Positions 1 to 13,246 are shown, numbered from the stretch's first letter. The stretch is 64,000 bases of DNA from Agapanthus africanus (GCA_030015575.1 JASDDO010000019.1:517920986-517984985), one strand, 5' to 3'. Notes: generated from the sequence alone by a model not told the origin. Translations and numbers: made by a program.

Positions 1-600
1 ACTATTTTGATGATGTCAAACTCCTTGACTAATTCATCAAAACAGATGTTCCAACTCCGCGATGCCTGCTTTATCATATAAAACATCTTGCACACGTTTC
101 CGCTGCTCCCACTGTCTACGAAGCCCTCTGGCTGTGTTCTTATAGACGTTCTCTTCTAAATCATTATTTAGAAAAGTAGTCATGGCACCCAACCGCCAGA
201 TATCGTAGTCATGGTATGTAGCCATGACAAGTAGGATCTGGATGGACTTAAGCATAGATCCTTAGAAAAGGTTTCATCATAATCCACGCCTGGTCAATGA
301 CGAAAACCTTTAACAAGTCTAGCTTTGAAAGTCTCAACTTTTCCATCTACACCAAGTAATCTTCTCAAGATATACTTGCTCCTGATGGGGATTTAACCCT
401 TCAGATATAGCAACCAAAGTCCATACTTTGTTGGTGTATAAGGATTCCATCTCAGATCGCTAAACATCCAGCCATTCTTACAGAGTCCTACTCCTGATGG
501 CCAGCTCGAAACTAGTTGGGTCATCATCTCATGATGCAATCCTCGCTCCCACTGTCATAGAGAAACCGAAGTATCTCTCAGGTGGGTGAGGAACCCTACT
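1..600 (-). pseudogene. Copia reverse transcriptase relic (element A)
   Basis: Minus-strand translation of 255-37 reads like the Copia RT fingers/palm: ATYHDYDIW followed by TTFLNNDLEENVY, the usual position of 'AAYYDYEIWQMDVKTAFLNG-LEEDVYM'. Upstream (about 600-480) is the proline/arginine-rich linker and the start of the RT domain around a 'MxSNMxSIYTNKV'-like stretch. The normally invariant MDVKTAF is degraded (LGAMTTF) and frames are interrupted. The left edge falls just before the YVDD catalytic box, which is therefore not in the window for this copy. Non-functional relic. Confidence 0.88.
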
Positions 601-714
601 AGATCGGCGGAGAGGCTGAGGTTCGTTGGTATCTACTGAATCCTTTGTTTCTGTCAAATCATCTTCTGTAGTTTGCATAGCTGGAACCTTTCCAGTTCTA
701 CGTAACTAACCTTG

Positions 715-1597
715 CCTCGAGTTTGTCCGGATTTTGCTTTTAGACATAGGCCGGACAACCCCAAATCTTAATTAACTTAAGATATGGGCTCTTCCCTTTC
801 CATATCACATATGAAGTGGTAGGCATTGATTTGATTCGAACCCTATTCAATAGGTATGCAACTTCTCAAGTGCATAACACCCAAAAGGAAAAAGGTTTAC
901 TCAGTATTACTCATCATAGAGCACACCATATCAAATAGGGTGTATCTGCTCCGCCCCGATATACCATCGTGCTATGGTGTATACAGAGGAGTAATGCTGA
1001 GAGAGAATCTCATTCTGAATAATCCAGGATTTCCGTGCACAAGTATTCTCCTCCCTGATCTCATCATAGGACATAATACTTATACCCTTATTTTGGTTCT
1101 CTACTTCTAACTTATATTCTGTGAATATCTCAAAAGGTTCGGACTTGTGTTTCAACAGGAACATAGGTCTGAAACTCGAAAGATCATCAGAGAATGTAAT
1201 GAAGTATAAAGAACCGGTCTTGGCATTTGTAGACTGGGGACCTACATACATCAACATGTAACATCCCAAGAGTTCATTAACTCTTTCTCTGTTTCCAGTA
1301 AACGGAGCTATGGTCATCTTATCTTTGTGAAATGACTGGCGAGTTTCACAAGATGTAAATTCAAACTGATTTAAATATGCATCTATATGTAACTCTAGCT
1401 AGTCGGGTCACATTGATCTGACCTAGTCTACAATGCCTCAAGAAGAATTCGTTCATTTCTGAACTCTTCCTCTTGTGTGTGATCCGCATACTAAGAACTG
1501 TAGTTTGATTTAGAACATTAATGCTTTTAGATAACGTGCCTGAACCGATCAACTTTTGATATAGGAAATGTTCAAAACATTATCCATCAATACAAAA
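715..1597 (-). pseudogene. Copia GAG-pre-integrase and integrase core relic (element A)
   Basis: Around 1450-1400 the minus strand reads FFLRHCRLGQIN, the zinc-binding pre-integrase module (usually LWHxRLGHIN, so one zinc histidine is lost). From 1317 follow PFTGNRERVNELLG and then YFITFSDDLSSF, which matches the Copia integrase core; the second catalytic aspartate (in FSDD) is present, but the first (normally HxDvxGPM) reads CYMLMYVGPQ and is gone. SQHYSSVYTIARW near 990 matches the SxxTPxxTPxxN region. Near 755 a GCPAYV-like motif marks the end. Frameshifts separate these blocks. Inactive. Confidence 0.9.
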
Positions 1598-2046
1598 TTA
1601 TATCCTTTCTTTTCTAACAAAGAGAGTGATACGATTTGGTATATCAGGTTCGGTATCTAATAACATTCGTTCAGAATCAATGTATTGTAATACAGGGTGA
1701 CAGTGACCAACAGACTTGGCTGCAACTCTTGCCCCGTTTTCTGCCTCATGAAACTTATCACCCGTTCTCAGTTCACTACCTTTCTGTAGCCCTATGTAAC
1801 AGATTACATATCTGGGATCCTGATCCGGTATCACATACCCAGGACGTAAAGGACACTGAGAAACAGTTCTTTGTAATGAACACACCCGAAGATGATGCAT
1901 CAGCATGCACTCTCTTCGTTTGGGCGGCACGGGAAATCTGGTATTCCCCAATTCCCTGCTCTGTCTTATAACAATTATAAGTTGGAGCGGGACCAACGTT
2001 CCCCAGCTCAGTATAACAAGCGGGTTCGGTCAATATTCCGTATTAT
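1598..2046 (-). pseudogene. Copia aspartic protease relic (element A)
   Basis: In the frame starting at 2033 (minus) residues 65-77 read WVCDTGSGSQICN; the catalytic Asp-Thr-Gly lies at 1832-1824. This is the Copia protease pattern 'W-x-x-D-S/T-G-x-x-x-H-I/M-C'. Immediately after it the reading frame shifts: the continuation ELRTGDKFHEAENGARVAAKSVG (flap region) is in the frame of 1996-1598, followed by the end of the domain around YIDSERMLL. No gag or zinc knuckle is visible upstream. Element C (14613 onward) keeps a similar stretch; B has lost it. Confidence 0.85.
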
Positions 2047-5000
2047 TATCTTGATTAAGGCGTGACATGGTCGCTACCTGGAGAGAGAGAGAAGAAAACA
2101 CTCAGCGTGCGCTCTGTCAAGAATAGATTGGTTATTATTTTATCTAATCAGGATGGCTCCCACTGCTTTTTATCAAATCTTCCTTCAAACCCTAAAAGGA
2201 AAGACTAGCCGGGATTAATTACACACTACAAGTTCGCCAATCTTTCAGCCAGGCCAGTGTCGGTACTTTGAGGGAGGTCCCCCGTGCTTTCGCACGAACC
2301 TAATTAATGTAAACCTCGTTTTCCCAGAGGCGTAACCCCGTTGACACCTTTCTAGACACCTACTTGATCGGCTAATTGTAATGTATAAAACTCTCCCAGG
2401 AGTAACACTTACTCGCAGCGGGTATCGGGATCCAACTATCTTATAGAAGGTATGCAATCTCATTGCAAATTTCAACACTTGAAATTCCCGATAATATTTT
2501 GCCCCATGCGATCTATGACCTTGACTGAGTCAACAAACCATAGACCGCAAGTAAAGTTCAACCCGTCATTTCTCGATTGAATTAAACCCACCCGCACGAC
2601 CCTTGACTGAGTCAACAAGGCCGCACGACTACCCTAATCCAATCGCATCATATGCTTTGCAGATAAGCAATAATCAGCTACCGCACACTACGTCTTGACT
2701 GAGTCAACAAACGCAGCACGAATACTAACTATTACCTATCTGAAATGACGGAGGTCTACGACAGGTTTTTAAGAAAACCTTTTGCGTAATGAACTTTATA
2801 TCGTTGTAGAATCAAATGATTTTAAAAATGGAGTGTTTTTGAAGCTTTTCTAGTTTTGCTAAAGGAGTCACTCCCGGTGAAGGGATCGTCGGTCCTTTCC
2901 TCGTCGAATGAGGTGCGGGATATATCAGATATATCACTGTGCAAAGCAAAAACACTTAAAAGCAATCAAAAGACAAACCGAGTGTGTAGCATCTGCCAGT
3001 TATTGCTAAAGGAGTCACTCCCGGTGAAGGGATCTCGGTCCTTTCCTCATCGAATAAGGTGCAGGATATATCTCATATACCGCTATGCAAAGCAAAAACT
3101 GTAGCTACCTGTTTTATTTTGAAATTCGATTCTACAACATCTTAGGTTTCTTTTATTTCATTAATCACATTAATGAAGTCCCATCATTTAATTACCTAAA
3201 CATCACAGATAAATACGACGTACACTTATGCCATCCGCATTCGCCTCGATGTCCCCTCGTGCACCGTTAGGTTAGGTAACTAACGGCAGAGCGGGGCAGG
3301 GCTAGCGCAGGTGTAAAACATAAGTAACGTCTATATAATATATCATATATACTATATACTGTATCTATCACAGAACATCACATGATCACATCACAGATAT
3401 CGCAGCAGAAGAATCATATGAAATATTGGATATACTAGGACGTCCGTGTTTTCAATACGAGCCAGTATAAAACACGGATTCCACGGTCATGATGAATAGC
3501 CAAACCCACACCCCTAGACCCCTACGAGAGCGGCAAGCAACCCTACCAATTCTAGAGTTAGGAGACCCGGACTCGACTCCTCGAGTTGGTCTCCCACTGG
3601 ACTCCAGAACCCGGTTACTTGTGCCCTCCTCCTTGGGTCTATCCTAGTGCGGAAAAGTAAATAATATATAAGAGGTGACAACTTCCGCAACCTGGAAGTG
3701 CCCCAATAAAAGAATATTACATACAAGTTTTTACATGAATGAAAATGAAAAACACTCATCTCACATAAAAACCCCCGGCTATTCAAACACGACGATCCAA
3801 TATAACATATCCAGCAACACATAACATCACATGTCATCAACGTAAGTAAATATGCGCATCCCAATTGTCGTTGACATATAGCAACGAAACCGGCGATATC
3901 ACATATTACACTTACGGTCACAGAAAAGAAAGTGTAAAACTACAACAGTTGGAATCCGCAACCTGCATAGACATCGCATTCCTAATCAAATGAATTCCTT
4001 AGACATCGCATGCCTAACAATTATAAACCCCGCATTTTAGTCTCATTATCGAAAACACTTTTCAATACCAAGTCGGGTAATTCAGCAAGATTCCCGACAT
4101 CCTGATTGAATACTCGTCGCAAACTTCAGTAGACGGCCGCACCCCCGACGCCGTCGACGAAGTGCACCAAGGCGGAACACCGCTACCGCGAGCACCCTGA
4201 CGGATGCTTTCGGCGACGGGGTTCTCCTACAGTCACTTGGTCGGGGCTATGGAGTGAGGCTGTCTATTAAGTTTATCCGGCGAGTATCCGCGTACGCTAC
4301 GTGATTGCGACGGACTTTTGATCACATCAAAATTCCGTGGCAACCGATCAAGTGAGACTAAACCGCTAGATTTATAACATTCATTCAGTTATCACATAAC
4401 TACTTGTGAATTCCAATTATTGTATCCCATTCCAGATAAACAGAAAATGTTAAACTTTTCGATCGAACAGTCGAACACCCAAGTTTTCCCGAAACAGATC
4501 AGCACATGAAATAAGTCTAACAATATTCAGTTCGTGCCTCAGTAGCAACGGTCCAGCCGTAGAAGGGTCAAGCCAACGCCTCACATGTAGCACGCCGTAC
4601 TGCCCCAAACCCGAAGGTTCAAAGGGCAGTTCAAGACGGTCACATAATCGAGTTAAGGTTTGTTGTCTTCTAGAGGGACCATCGCGTTACTTGCACTACT
4701 TAGAACGTCGTTAAACTACGGAAAAATCCAACACTTGGAAATTTCCCGACAGGGGAAAAGTTGGGTATTTATATCCGGTCGAACTATTTAACATATTCTA
4801 AAATTTATCCGGAAAGCCAAATAGACAAATTTGATACCCCGATCGAAACACCGAATCCCCAAAACAACTCCAGAAAATTCAACTCTTGAAACAGTATTAA
4901 AAATGCCCAGAAAATACAAACAACAGAGGTATGAATTACAGTGCAAAGAACCGTCGCTAATGCCTTCAATTCGCCGCTGAACCGCCGCTATAGGGGGGTC

Positions 5001-5205
5001 AACGCCGCGGTTCCGCGGTCAACCTGGGGAATTAGTGGCTCGTTTTTCATGGTAATTCATACAATACCCTGCTGAATTTTTTAAGCACTTTTAATTGACA
5101 AAAAACCACGTTTTACAGAAATGTCCAGAGAGCTATTTTGGGTTCGGATTTTCGATCGATCGGACTTCAAATCGCGTCTAGACTTCGCCTAAGGCTCTAG
5201 CTAGG
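2047..5205 (-). other. Gag-less structured leader of element A
   Basis: This occupies the place of gag but has no recognisable gag ORF or CCHC knuckle. It is colinear, in reverse, with 57579-60468 of B and partly with 43207-45390 of D. Seen in it: three copies of a TTGACTGAGTCAA-centred stem-loop (about 2512-2716), two copies of a ~95 bp unit (about 2858-2952 and 3003-3097), an inverted repeat around CCGTTAG (about 3265-3290), a large hairpin (3526-3626) and a GC palindrome CCGCGGTTCCGCGG (5005-5018). The open frame at 3514-3921 (minus) also exists in B but continues differently there, so I do not call it a gene. Confidence 0.75.
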
Positions 5206-5218
5206 CTCTGATACCACT
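5206..5218 (-). other. Primer binding site of element A (tRNA-iMet)
   Basis: Minus strand reads GTGGTATCAGAGCC, directly adjoining the LTR end ...CCCTACA. TGGTATCAGAGC is complementary to the 3' end of plant initiator tRNA-Met. It fixes element orientation and the inner edge of the LTR. Confidence 0.95.
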
Positions 5219-7433
5219 GTAGGGTTCCTAGGCACCCTAGTGAGGTCTCTAAAGGCATCGAACATGCCAATTTCAAAAAATCTAGGTGCCGAGAGACCCG
5301 ACTACGGATCGTTTGCTAGAATTCTAGGCGAAAAAGCTAACTAGTTAACACTTAACTAATGGATACGGAAATACAACCTTTGTAGATCTGGTGCTCCACC
5401 TCCATGGCTCCGCAACGAGGTCCTCTCCGCTGTCCAAATCAAATCCGGGCTCTAGAGTCGGCTTCGTCGGAGAAAAAGGGAGCTAGGTCGTCGATGTCCA
5501 TGCCGAAGATGATCTACGTCGAGGCATCGCTAGATCAAGCTCACAACTTCACCAAGTCAAGAAACTTGTGAAGTAAACACACTCTACTACTTGGCAAGAG
5601 GTAGAGGATGAAGAAATAGGAAGTGGGTAGACTTTAGTTTTGGATTTCTCACTTTTTTTCAACAATCACCATTGATGGAGCTTGGTTTTCTTCACTTGAA
5701 GAATGAAGAAGATGAAGGAGATAGTTATGATAAGTTAATTAAAAATGAAAAGAAAAATCAAAACTTATCATAATCTAAACCATGGTCAAGTGTAGAGATT
5801 GAACTAGGGTTAAATCAAATGGTTAGGTTAAGCATGAGATAAGAATGGTGGACAAAGTCAAAGGTTCATGAATCTTCAACTACAAACAAAGAAAGCCACC
5901 ATTCTTCTCATTTCTTTTTCCAAAAAGAAAATAAATAAATAAATGAATAAATAGATATGGAAAAGAAAACCCTAACCATTTAAATAACCATGGTTTAATC
6001 TTTACACAAACCAAAAAGCATGTATCATCAAACATGATACAAGCAAATGCACAAAATCATATCACATATATAATGCGCACATCCGAGTGAGAAAATCCAT
6101 CTAAAGTGAACCAATATTAGTTAATGCAAAGTAATATATCAAATATATAATTATACATTAAATCATTAAATCAACACTTGATTTAACGATCCGGTCATAT
6201 CACATATAACCGGCTAATATCCAATGTATCGATTTATCGAATCAATCCTTGATTCGATAACTAGGTTATATCGCATACAACCATTCGACACATTCATCGC
6301 GAGAATGGAATACGGTATCACATACACGCATTATTCTCGGTCCCGCACATATCTCATATGCGCTCCTATTTCGTTTCGCTTGAGCCAGGAAACCTCTGTG
6401 TAGGACTCTAAAGACTCGTCAATACGCCGGCAGCAGATGATGATCATATCAAGCATCCACAAGCCGCAAGCGGTCTGCTAAACGTAACGGCCACCCGGGT
6501 ATTGAGCGATCTGAAGATCGACGAGCAAGCCCGCTCACACTCCAGTGAATCCGACCAGTAACACTACCGTACAGTCCGGTCTGATCGTCTGATATGTCGC
6601 ATATCTCGCCTAGGGGTGGTAAACGTCAGACCCCAATAGCTCGATAAGTCGTGTCGATATGAGGCTCATAACGGGTCGAGAAACTACTGGTAACACTTAC
6701 CAGCAATTCTCTGATCAGCCCTGGCCAGGGACTTCCTGTTATAGCCAATCGAACACAGCGCAACATCAACCCCCTATACCGGGAGAGAAGAATCCCCTCC
6801 TATCGCTCATTGCCTCCATGTGACTCAGGACTGTACCCAAAAACCACCGTTTTGCACGCCCTCTTGGACGTGGTAAGATGGAAATCAAAGCACAGTGGGA
6901 ACCACACAAGACACTATAACGATCTCGGGTCAACAGACTACTCTGTACCAGTGTCACAAGAGAACTGCCATCTGACGTGAGGTATAATACCATCTGGGAG
7001 TTCTCGGCGAGTCCGTCCAGTGTACCCAGTCTCTACTGAGCACCCGTATATCATCTCCGATGTCAAACACCAATGGATATGGGATCATCCATCGCCCATC
7101 TGTATGGGTCGAGAAGGTACACGCTAGTCTACTCTGGTATATCGATGCCCCGTCTCGATACACCCACGACTAGGGACTTTGAAGGATGTACTTATGGACT
7201 ACCATGTCCCCACTTGTATGATCCGCATCATAATCCAGGTAGTCAAGCACACATCCTAAGGGCTTTACCAACATGTAACAGAGAGACAATCAGTATACAC
7301 GTTAAGGTAAAGTTCAACCAGATAGCATACTATCATGTCGAGCAAGAAAGTCCTCCCTATATATGTCCCAGCATCCACTACAATATACATCCTATGTACA
7401 GTAATGGCCTCTAGGGCATACATATAACTAACA
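5219..7433 (-). repeat. 5' LTR of Copia element A
   Basis: The minus strand starts TGTTAGTTATATGTATGCCC at 7433 and ends CCTACA at 5219, 2215 bp, against 2213 bp for both LTRs of B. It carries the same landmarks: an imperfect 220 bp foldback (about 5793-6011), the perfect TTATCGAATCAA inverted repeat (6234-6260) and a CT-rich stretch (about 5600-5720 as GA on the plus strand). Open frames inside it (for example 7073-7414 plus) are antisense LTR sequence and not genes. Confidence 0.95.
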
Positions 7434-10400
7434 AAAACTGCTTTCATAAATTAGTGAGATTTCTGTATCTTTTTAAAAGAGGTATCATAAATGAAATCAG
7501 CATAAACAGTGTCTAGCATCGACAAAAAACATAAATCTCAATGTCTCAAAATCTCAGGCTCCGGCTATCCGGACTGGCCTGTATCATCAAATCTCAGAAC
7601 CTCAATATCTCGAAATCTCAATGTCTCAATCTCAATATCTAGGGCGCCGTCAGTCCAGACCGGCCCCTACCATCCATCTCAAGACTACGACGGTATCCTC
7701 CGGATATCTAACGCGTCGGGTAAAATCACCGGTCGGTAGTGCTCCCCTGCCAGGCTCAACGCCATCATCTGCGATCCTCTTGCCCCGGGGTACCGCACCG
7801 GGTCCACCATGTATCCGAAATGGTTTCTCCACTCCTCGAACTCGGGTCTCGAAATCTATCAGCAAACTCATGGTGGACGACTCATACATCATGGGAAAAC
7901 CGCACTTTTTATTTAAAAGAGAGAGAATAAGTTTATTTATGTTTTTGCGGTTTTCCTCCAAATCTAAGAAATCTCATGAAATCCGAATCCAAATCATCAA
8001 TAGCACGTAAAACCATGAATATAGGCATGAAAATCTATGAATGCGGCATAACAATGAATAGCAGTATGCATGAAATGACAAGTAATAATTACAATGTCTA
8101 AACTGGCATATAAGACAGGTACACTAATATCATATCAAACTACTGACCAACAAGCTAAGTCAAGCAATAATATTTTCTAAGGTGTACGTGACATGGCAAT
8201 TACCGATGAAGATGTGTGTGAGCCGACAAGTAAGTGTACGTGGTACTATGCATCATCGGTAATGGTGCTGGTGTCCTAACAGCATAATATCAACAATGCA
8301 ATATGAAATAGCAATATAATTATGCGATGCGGAACGAACAACAATAATGAGCGAGAGCTAAATACTAGACACAATGGTAACTAATCTGTATTTAATATAT
8401 ATATACGTCATACTATGGTGCCATTTGAAATAACACAAATCGTGGGGTTTTGGAAATAAGGGTTACGGTGTTTTTAAGAAAAGATACGCCTTTTGAAATC
8501 TCCGTAGAATCCCTTGACCTGTCTTTTAAAATACCCACGATCCATGAGTTTTGAAATAGGTAGGAGTCTAATCTAGTCTAACAACTACACTAGACTATAC
8601 GGCTGAACTAACAAGCTGAACTACAGGTAAGGAAACCACCTAACATCTGAGTCGATACATATACATACCTGTATATATATAGTCGGCGATCCCGCCTCAA
8701 TAATATCATATCTGATACCATATCTATAATCAGACATCCCAAGTCAAGAGTGCGGATCAATCATCAATATATAGCTCGTATATAAATCCGTCGTACGGCA
8801 TCTCCAAATCTGGTTACGGGTCAATATCACATTATTCATCTGGCATCCTTCCTATCCAAGATTATAATCTGGGTACCGATCTATGTCTAGTACGATACTA
8901 ATATCATCAATATAGTCATGATCTGACTGCTGATCTACAGCCTCATACAAATCGATATCATCATCATATATCGTCATATAGAGGTATACATCGCCTAATG
9001 CGACCTATTATAGATATCTTAATATATCTTATCTCATATCACGATCACATGTCAACCATTCAATGTATAGCACTATTCAGATGTAACGTCGTTCCCAGAT
9101 TCGCTATAAAATCAGGACGTATCTCAAGTATGAATCCTGCCATATCACCGTTCTCGCGGTCTCAATCAAATCTTATCGACTCATCTCAAATCCCAAATAC
9201 TATCCTCAATTCCAGTATGTGAACACATAGTCCCATACCCATGTGAACACATAACAATATAACCCCATATAAGCACATATGAAAGAAGAATGTATGCAAG
9301 TATGGGTGTGTGTGTGTAAATGTGGTGCAACCTCTACTCTAGGGTATCGCAACACTAAACCTATCCAATCACATCTAAAATCTATCATTATCATCAATAA
9401 ACTCAACAATATATAATCAACATATATGTGTGTATACGTATTCGTATATATCACCACAAACTGTGGGGGTGCTATACGCCATCCACCCGGATTCTTCCCG
9501 TAGATATAAATCTACTCACCTGGTCCTCGTTCGCCGGTGCCCTCATCGCCACGCGCTTGCTTGTAGTCTCGAAGTCCACATGGGGTACCTACATGTCATA
9601 ACGCACCGTATCGCATTAAAACCAAATTCGAAATCGAAATGGCATACGAAAATCAAATCGGCACGCGTATCACGCATAGGTCAAAACCTATCGCCTACGC
9701 ATGCAAGAATAGCCAAACCAACACTCGATGTCGATGTACACACGTCAAACCATCGAGAAAAACCCAAACACACTCATTTGCGCAATCATGAACACTAATT
9801 ATAATATAAAATAGGTTAAAATTCACAAAAACCTCAAACTCACTTTAAAAGCCATTTTTCCGAAAATCTAGCAAGCAAATATTACCCGTTTTAGTACAAA
9901 ACTCGAGGTTTAAACAAATCTAGCGGCCATAATACATATTAAACACTTTAAATAAGTCATATAACCCATAACCACAATTTAATCTCATCAAACTATATAC
10001 GTTCAAAAAAACTAGTTTGCAATTTTACCCAAATTTCAACCATTTTAGCAAAAAGAAAAGCATAAACAACAATTTAGCTTGGATTTGCATGATCTAAAAT
10101 ATTAAAATACAATTTAAAATGTTAACGATACCATGGATACCCTAATTAGATTTTTATACCAATCGATTAATTAAATTCCCAAAACCTAGTTAACCTAATT
10201 AACACAATTAGCAAAAATTTTAGACTAACAAATAGCAACTAGTAACCAATTTGGGTTTTGCATTCAATCAACATGCTAATCTACCCATTAAAACCATGAT
10301 CAAACAATACAAACCCTAACTTGATCACAATCCACTCTCGTGAACTTTCAAACACACCATTAAACCACAATTAAACTTATAATTAAGCTAGACTAAAGTA

Positions 10401-11289
10401 TTTAGCAACAATTTAAACAAAAGGCCAAGATTTATACCTCATGAACCATGGATCAAACTTAAGATCTAGACCTCCAATTTGAAATCCTTGCACCAAGATC
10501 CATGCAATTTTGGCTAATGAGAAATGGGTAGGAGTCGGATTTTGATTTTGGTGAGGTTTTACTTTGATTTTTGGCAATTTTTGTGGACTTTTGGAGAAGA
10601 AAAGGGATGGAGACAAGAGAGGGGAGGGGCTGCTGAATTCCAGCTGTGGGCTCGGCTTTGGAGGGGGGGAGGTGAGAGAGTGAGGGTGTTGGTTTCAAAG
10701 TCAAAGATAAAAGTCAAAAGCCCATTCTTATACATTCTTTATCCTTTCATTTCCTTTTCTTCTCTTGTTTTCTTTTCAAACCAAATAGAAGTGTGAGATG
10801 GAGGGGGATAGCATGGGCTCGGCCCAGAAATTTTGGGGATGGGTGTGGGTTTTGTTTGGGTGAGAAACAAAGATAAATGTTATGCCCCACTTCCACTTAC
10901 ACTAAATTCACAAAAAAAGCCTTTTTTTTCAATATTTTCTAAAACCGATTAACAACTTCATTTCATTTCAAAAATAACGTGTTAAAATTTTGTTTGATGT
11001 GTTATGATGCACAAAATTTTTTTCAACTCATTCCAATTTGTAATTTTCCCTAATTAAATGTATTAGTGACGGCTTAAAATAATATTAAAATAATTAATTT
11101 CGGAAAAATTTTCAGAAAATTTGAAATTTCACCAGTGGCTCAATAAACACCAAATACTAGCAATTACATAGCTAGAATATGTATATTTAATTTTATAATA
11201 AAGATATTTGTATTTTGACTTTTTACAGAAAACCCCCTCATTTTACCGATTTTCCGAAATTTCACCGAAATGATTTTCAAAACGTTACA
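7434..11289 (-). repeat. Partial long LTR of Gypsy/LARD-type element G3
   Basis: The minus strand starts TGTAACGTTTTG at 11289, like G1 and G2 (TGTAACATTT). It runs 3.86 kb before Copia A interrupts it at 7434; the rest lies left of the window. Landmarks shared with G1 and G2: the 58 bp conserved block with its GGTGAGTAGAT start (about 9463-9520), the ATTACCGATGA hairpin (about 8190-8275), and CCGGA-type repeats (7555-7680). An AT-rich start region with a possible TATA (minus, about 10726-10735) and a GA/CT-rich stretch (10600-10690) could be the promoter and leader. No coding potential. The right edge (11290) lies inside the 5' LTR of element C, so G3 inserted there. Confidence 0.85.
9463..9520 (-). 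other. Conserved LTR block with donor-like GGTGAGT (G3)
   Basis: On the minus strand it begins GGTGAGTAGAT, continues with a short inverted repeat GTAGAT/ATCTAC, then the conserved AAxTCCGGGTGGATGGCG and TAGCACCCCCAC. Equivalents are at 21424, 36590, 47181 and 53950. It is better conserved than its surroundings; function unknown. Confidence 0.6.
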
Positions 11290-12410
11290 ATAGTGGATAC
11301 TTGGACCTATATATATGTGTATAGATGAATTTATTGCTCGACATGATAATATGCTATCTGGTTTACTTTATCTTGATATGTTCATTTGATCATGCATCTT
11401 ATTCATTTGGTACATGTTGATAAAATCCATAGGATATTTGCTTGACTACTGGGACTATGATGTAGATCATACTAGTGGGACACGTGTAGTTTATAAGCAT
11501 ATCCTTTAAATGTTCTTAGTCGTGGGTGTATCGAGACAGGGTATCGATATTCCAGAGTAGACTAGCGTATACCATTCTTGCCCCATATGATGGGCGATTG
11601 ATGATCCCATATCCATCTGGTGTGCTGACACTAAACATTGTATGCGGGTGCTCAGTGGAGACTGGGTACACTGAACGGACTCGCCGAGAACTCCTATGTG
11701 GTATTATATCTATCGTCGGATAGCAGTTCTCAGGTAACACTGGTACAGGTTAGTCTGTAGACCCAAGATCGTCACAGAGTCTTGTGTGTCCTCCCACTGT
11801 ACTTTGATCTCCACCCTACCACGGCTCTATTGAGTCGTGCAAACAGATGGACTTTGGGTACAGTCCCGAGGTACATGGAGGCAATGAGCGATAGGAGGGG
11901 TTTCGTCTTTCCCGGTATTGGGAGTTGATGTTGTGCTATACTCGATTGGCTATAACAGGAAGTCCCTGGCCAAGGCTACTGAGATTTACTGATAAGTGTT
12001 ATCAGTAGTTTCTCGATCTGTTATGAGCCATACACCGGCATGACTTATTGAGTTATTGGGGTCGACGATTCCATCCCTAGACTTGATATGCAACATATCC
12101 GATGAAGAGACCGGACTGTACGGTGAGTGTTGTCAGTTGGCTCGACGGGAGTTTTGACAGCTTTGCTGGTTTTCTTTTGATCGCTCAATACCCGAGTAAC
12201 CGTTACGTTTAGCTGACCGCTTGTGGCTTGTGGGTGTTTGATATGATCATCACCCACTGTCGGCATATTGACGAGTCTTAGAGTCCCACACAGGAGTTTC
12301 CTGGCTCAGGCGAAATGATGTGGTGTGCATATGAGATATGCGCGGGGACTCGATTGAATGCGAGTATATGATATCGTATGTTAATTGGGTGTTTTTCTAT
12401 TGGTCGGTTC

Positions 12411-12752
12411 TGTCACGCCCCATCCCCAATACAGAGAGTATTGTCCGCTCTGGCCGAAACTGCACGGTTTTGTCCTTCGGGGCGAACTGGACCCCACCAT
12501 GGGCCACTTCCCAGGAGGTCACCCATCCCAGGACTTCCCTAGCCCGAGCACACTTAACTGCGGAGTTATCAAACTCCTGTAGTGCCAGTTCACTTAAAAG
12601 GCGCCTCTGTATTGAAGAGCGGTATCATTCCATTTATAGTACAGATCTGTTCTCTTTCGGAATGTATTTCAAAGATTCCCCATTGTTTTACAGTAGGTCC
12701 CCATACTTATCTGGTATATATGGGTATACCGGATAATACCTGGGATATTACA
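12411..12752 (-). repeat. Cassandra LTR 1
   Basis: 342 bp. Minus strand begins TGTAATATCCCAGG and ends GGGGCGTGACA. Small inverted repeat CAATAC/GTATTG near its end (about 12427-12443). Differs from LTR 2 by scattered substitutions only. Confidence 0.93.
12506..12567 (-). promoter_or_regulatory. 5S rRNA-derived Pol III promoter region in Cassandra LTR 1
   Basis: The minus strand contains GGGATGGGTGACCTCCTGGG, matching 5S rRNA box C, and upstream CTCCGCAGTTAAGTGTGCT, close to plant 5S box A (AGTTAAGCGTGC) with a C-to-T change. In known Cassandra elements this segment resembles an internal 5S-type promoter. It is only part of a 5S gene. Confidence 0.85.
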
Positions 12753-12828
12753 TTCTCCCCCACTTAGAACAATGGTTCGTCCTCGAACCACAAACCTACT
12801 ATTTGAGGAACCAGCTCTGATACCATTC

Positions 12829-13170
12829 TGTCATGCCCCATCCCCAATACAGAGAGTATTGTCCGCTCTGGCCGAAGCTGCACGGTTTTGTCCTTCGGGG
12901 CGAACTGGACCCGACCATGGGCCACTTCCCAGGAGGTCACCCATCACAGGACTTCCCTAGCCCGAGCACACTTAACTGCGGAGTTCTCAAACTCCTGTAG
13001 TGCCAGTTCACTTAAAAGGCGCCTCTGTATTGAAGAGCGGTATCATTCCATTTATAGTACATATCTGTCCTCTTTCGGAATGTATTTCGAAGATTCCCCA
13101 TTGTTTTACAGTGGGTCCCCAGACTTATCTGGTATATATGGGTATACCGGATAATACCTGGGGTATTACA
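12829..13170 (-). repeat. Cassandra LTR 2 (central, shared)
   Basis: 342 bp, bracketed by the two 76 bp internal domains (12753-12828 and 13171-13246). It serves as 3' LTR for one unit and 5' LTR for the next. Confidence 0.93.
12924..12985 (-). promoter_or_regulatory. 5S rRNA-derived Pol III promoter region in Cassandra LTR 2
   Basis: Same position within the LTR as in LTR 1. The box C-like core differs by one base (GTGATGGGTGACC); the box A-like part is AGTTAAGTGTGC. Confidence 0.83.
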
Positions 13171-13246
13171 TTCTCCCCCACTTAGAACAATGGTTCGTCC
13201 TCGAACCACAAACCTACTATTTGAGGAACCAGCTCTGATACCATTC

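Larger units (their letters stand above)
1..7433 (-). mobile_element. Copia LTR retrotransposon A (5' part, broken)
   Basis: Read on the minus strand the order is 5' LTR (7433-5219), tRNA-Met PBS, a 3.1 kb leader without a recognisable gag, then relics of protease, integrase and reverse transcriptase running off the left edge. Protease before integrase before RT is the Ty1/Copia order. All coding parts carry stops and frameshifts. The element is inverted relative to B (55353-63467) and matches it closely through the LTR and leader. A keeps the protease-to-RT stretch that B has lost. It was inserted into the G3 LTR, with its right boundary at 7433/7434; the other end and the second copy of the duplicated target are outside the window. 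Confidence 0.93.

Noticed and set aside
3514..3921. 135-codon frame shared with 58586-58864
   Set aside because: First 60 residues are similar in A and B, but this follows from near-identical DNA; the ends differ and D does not preserve it.
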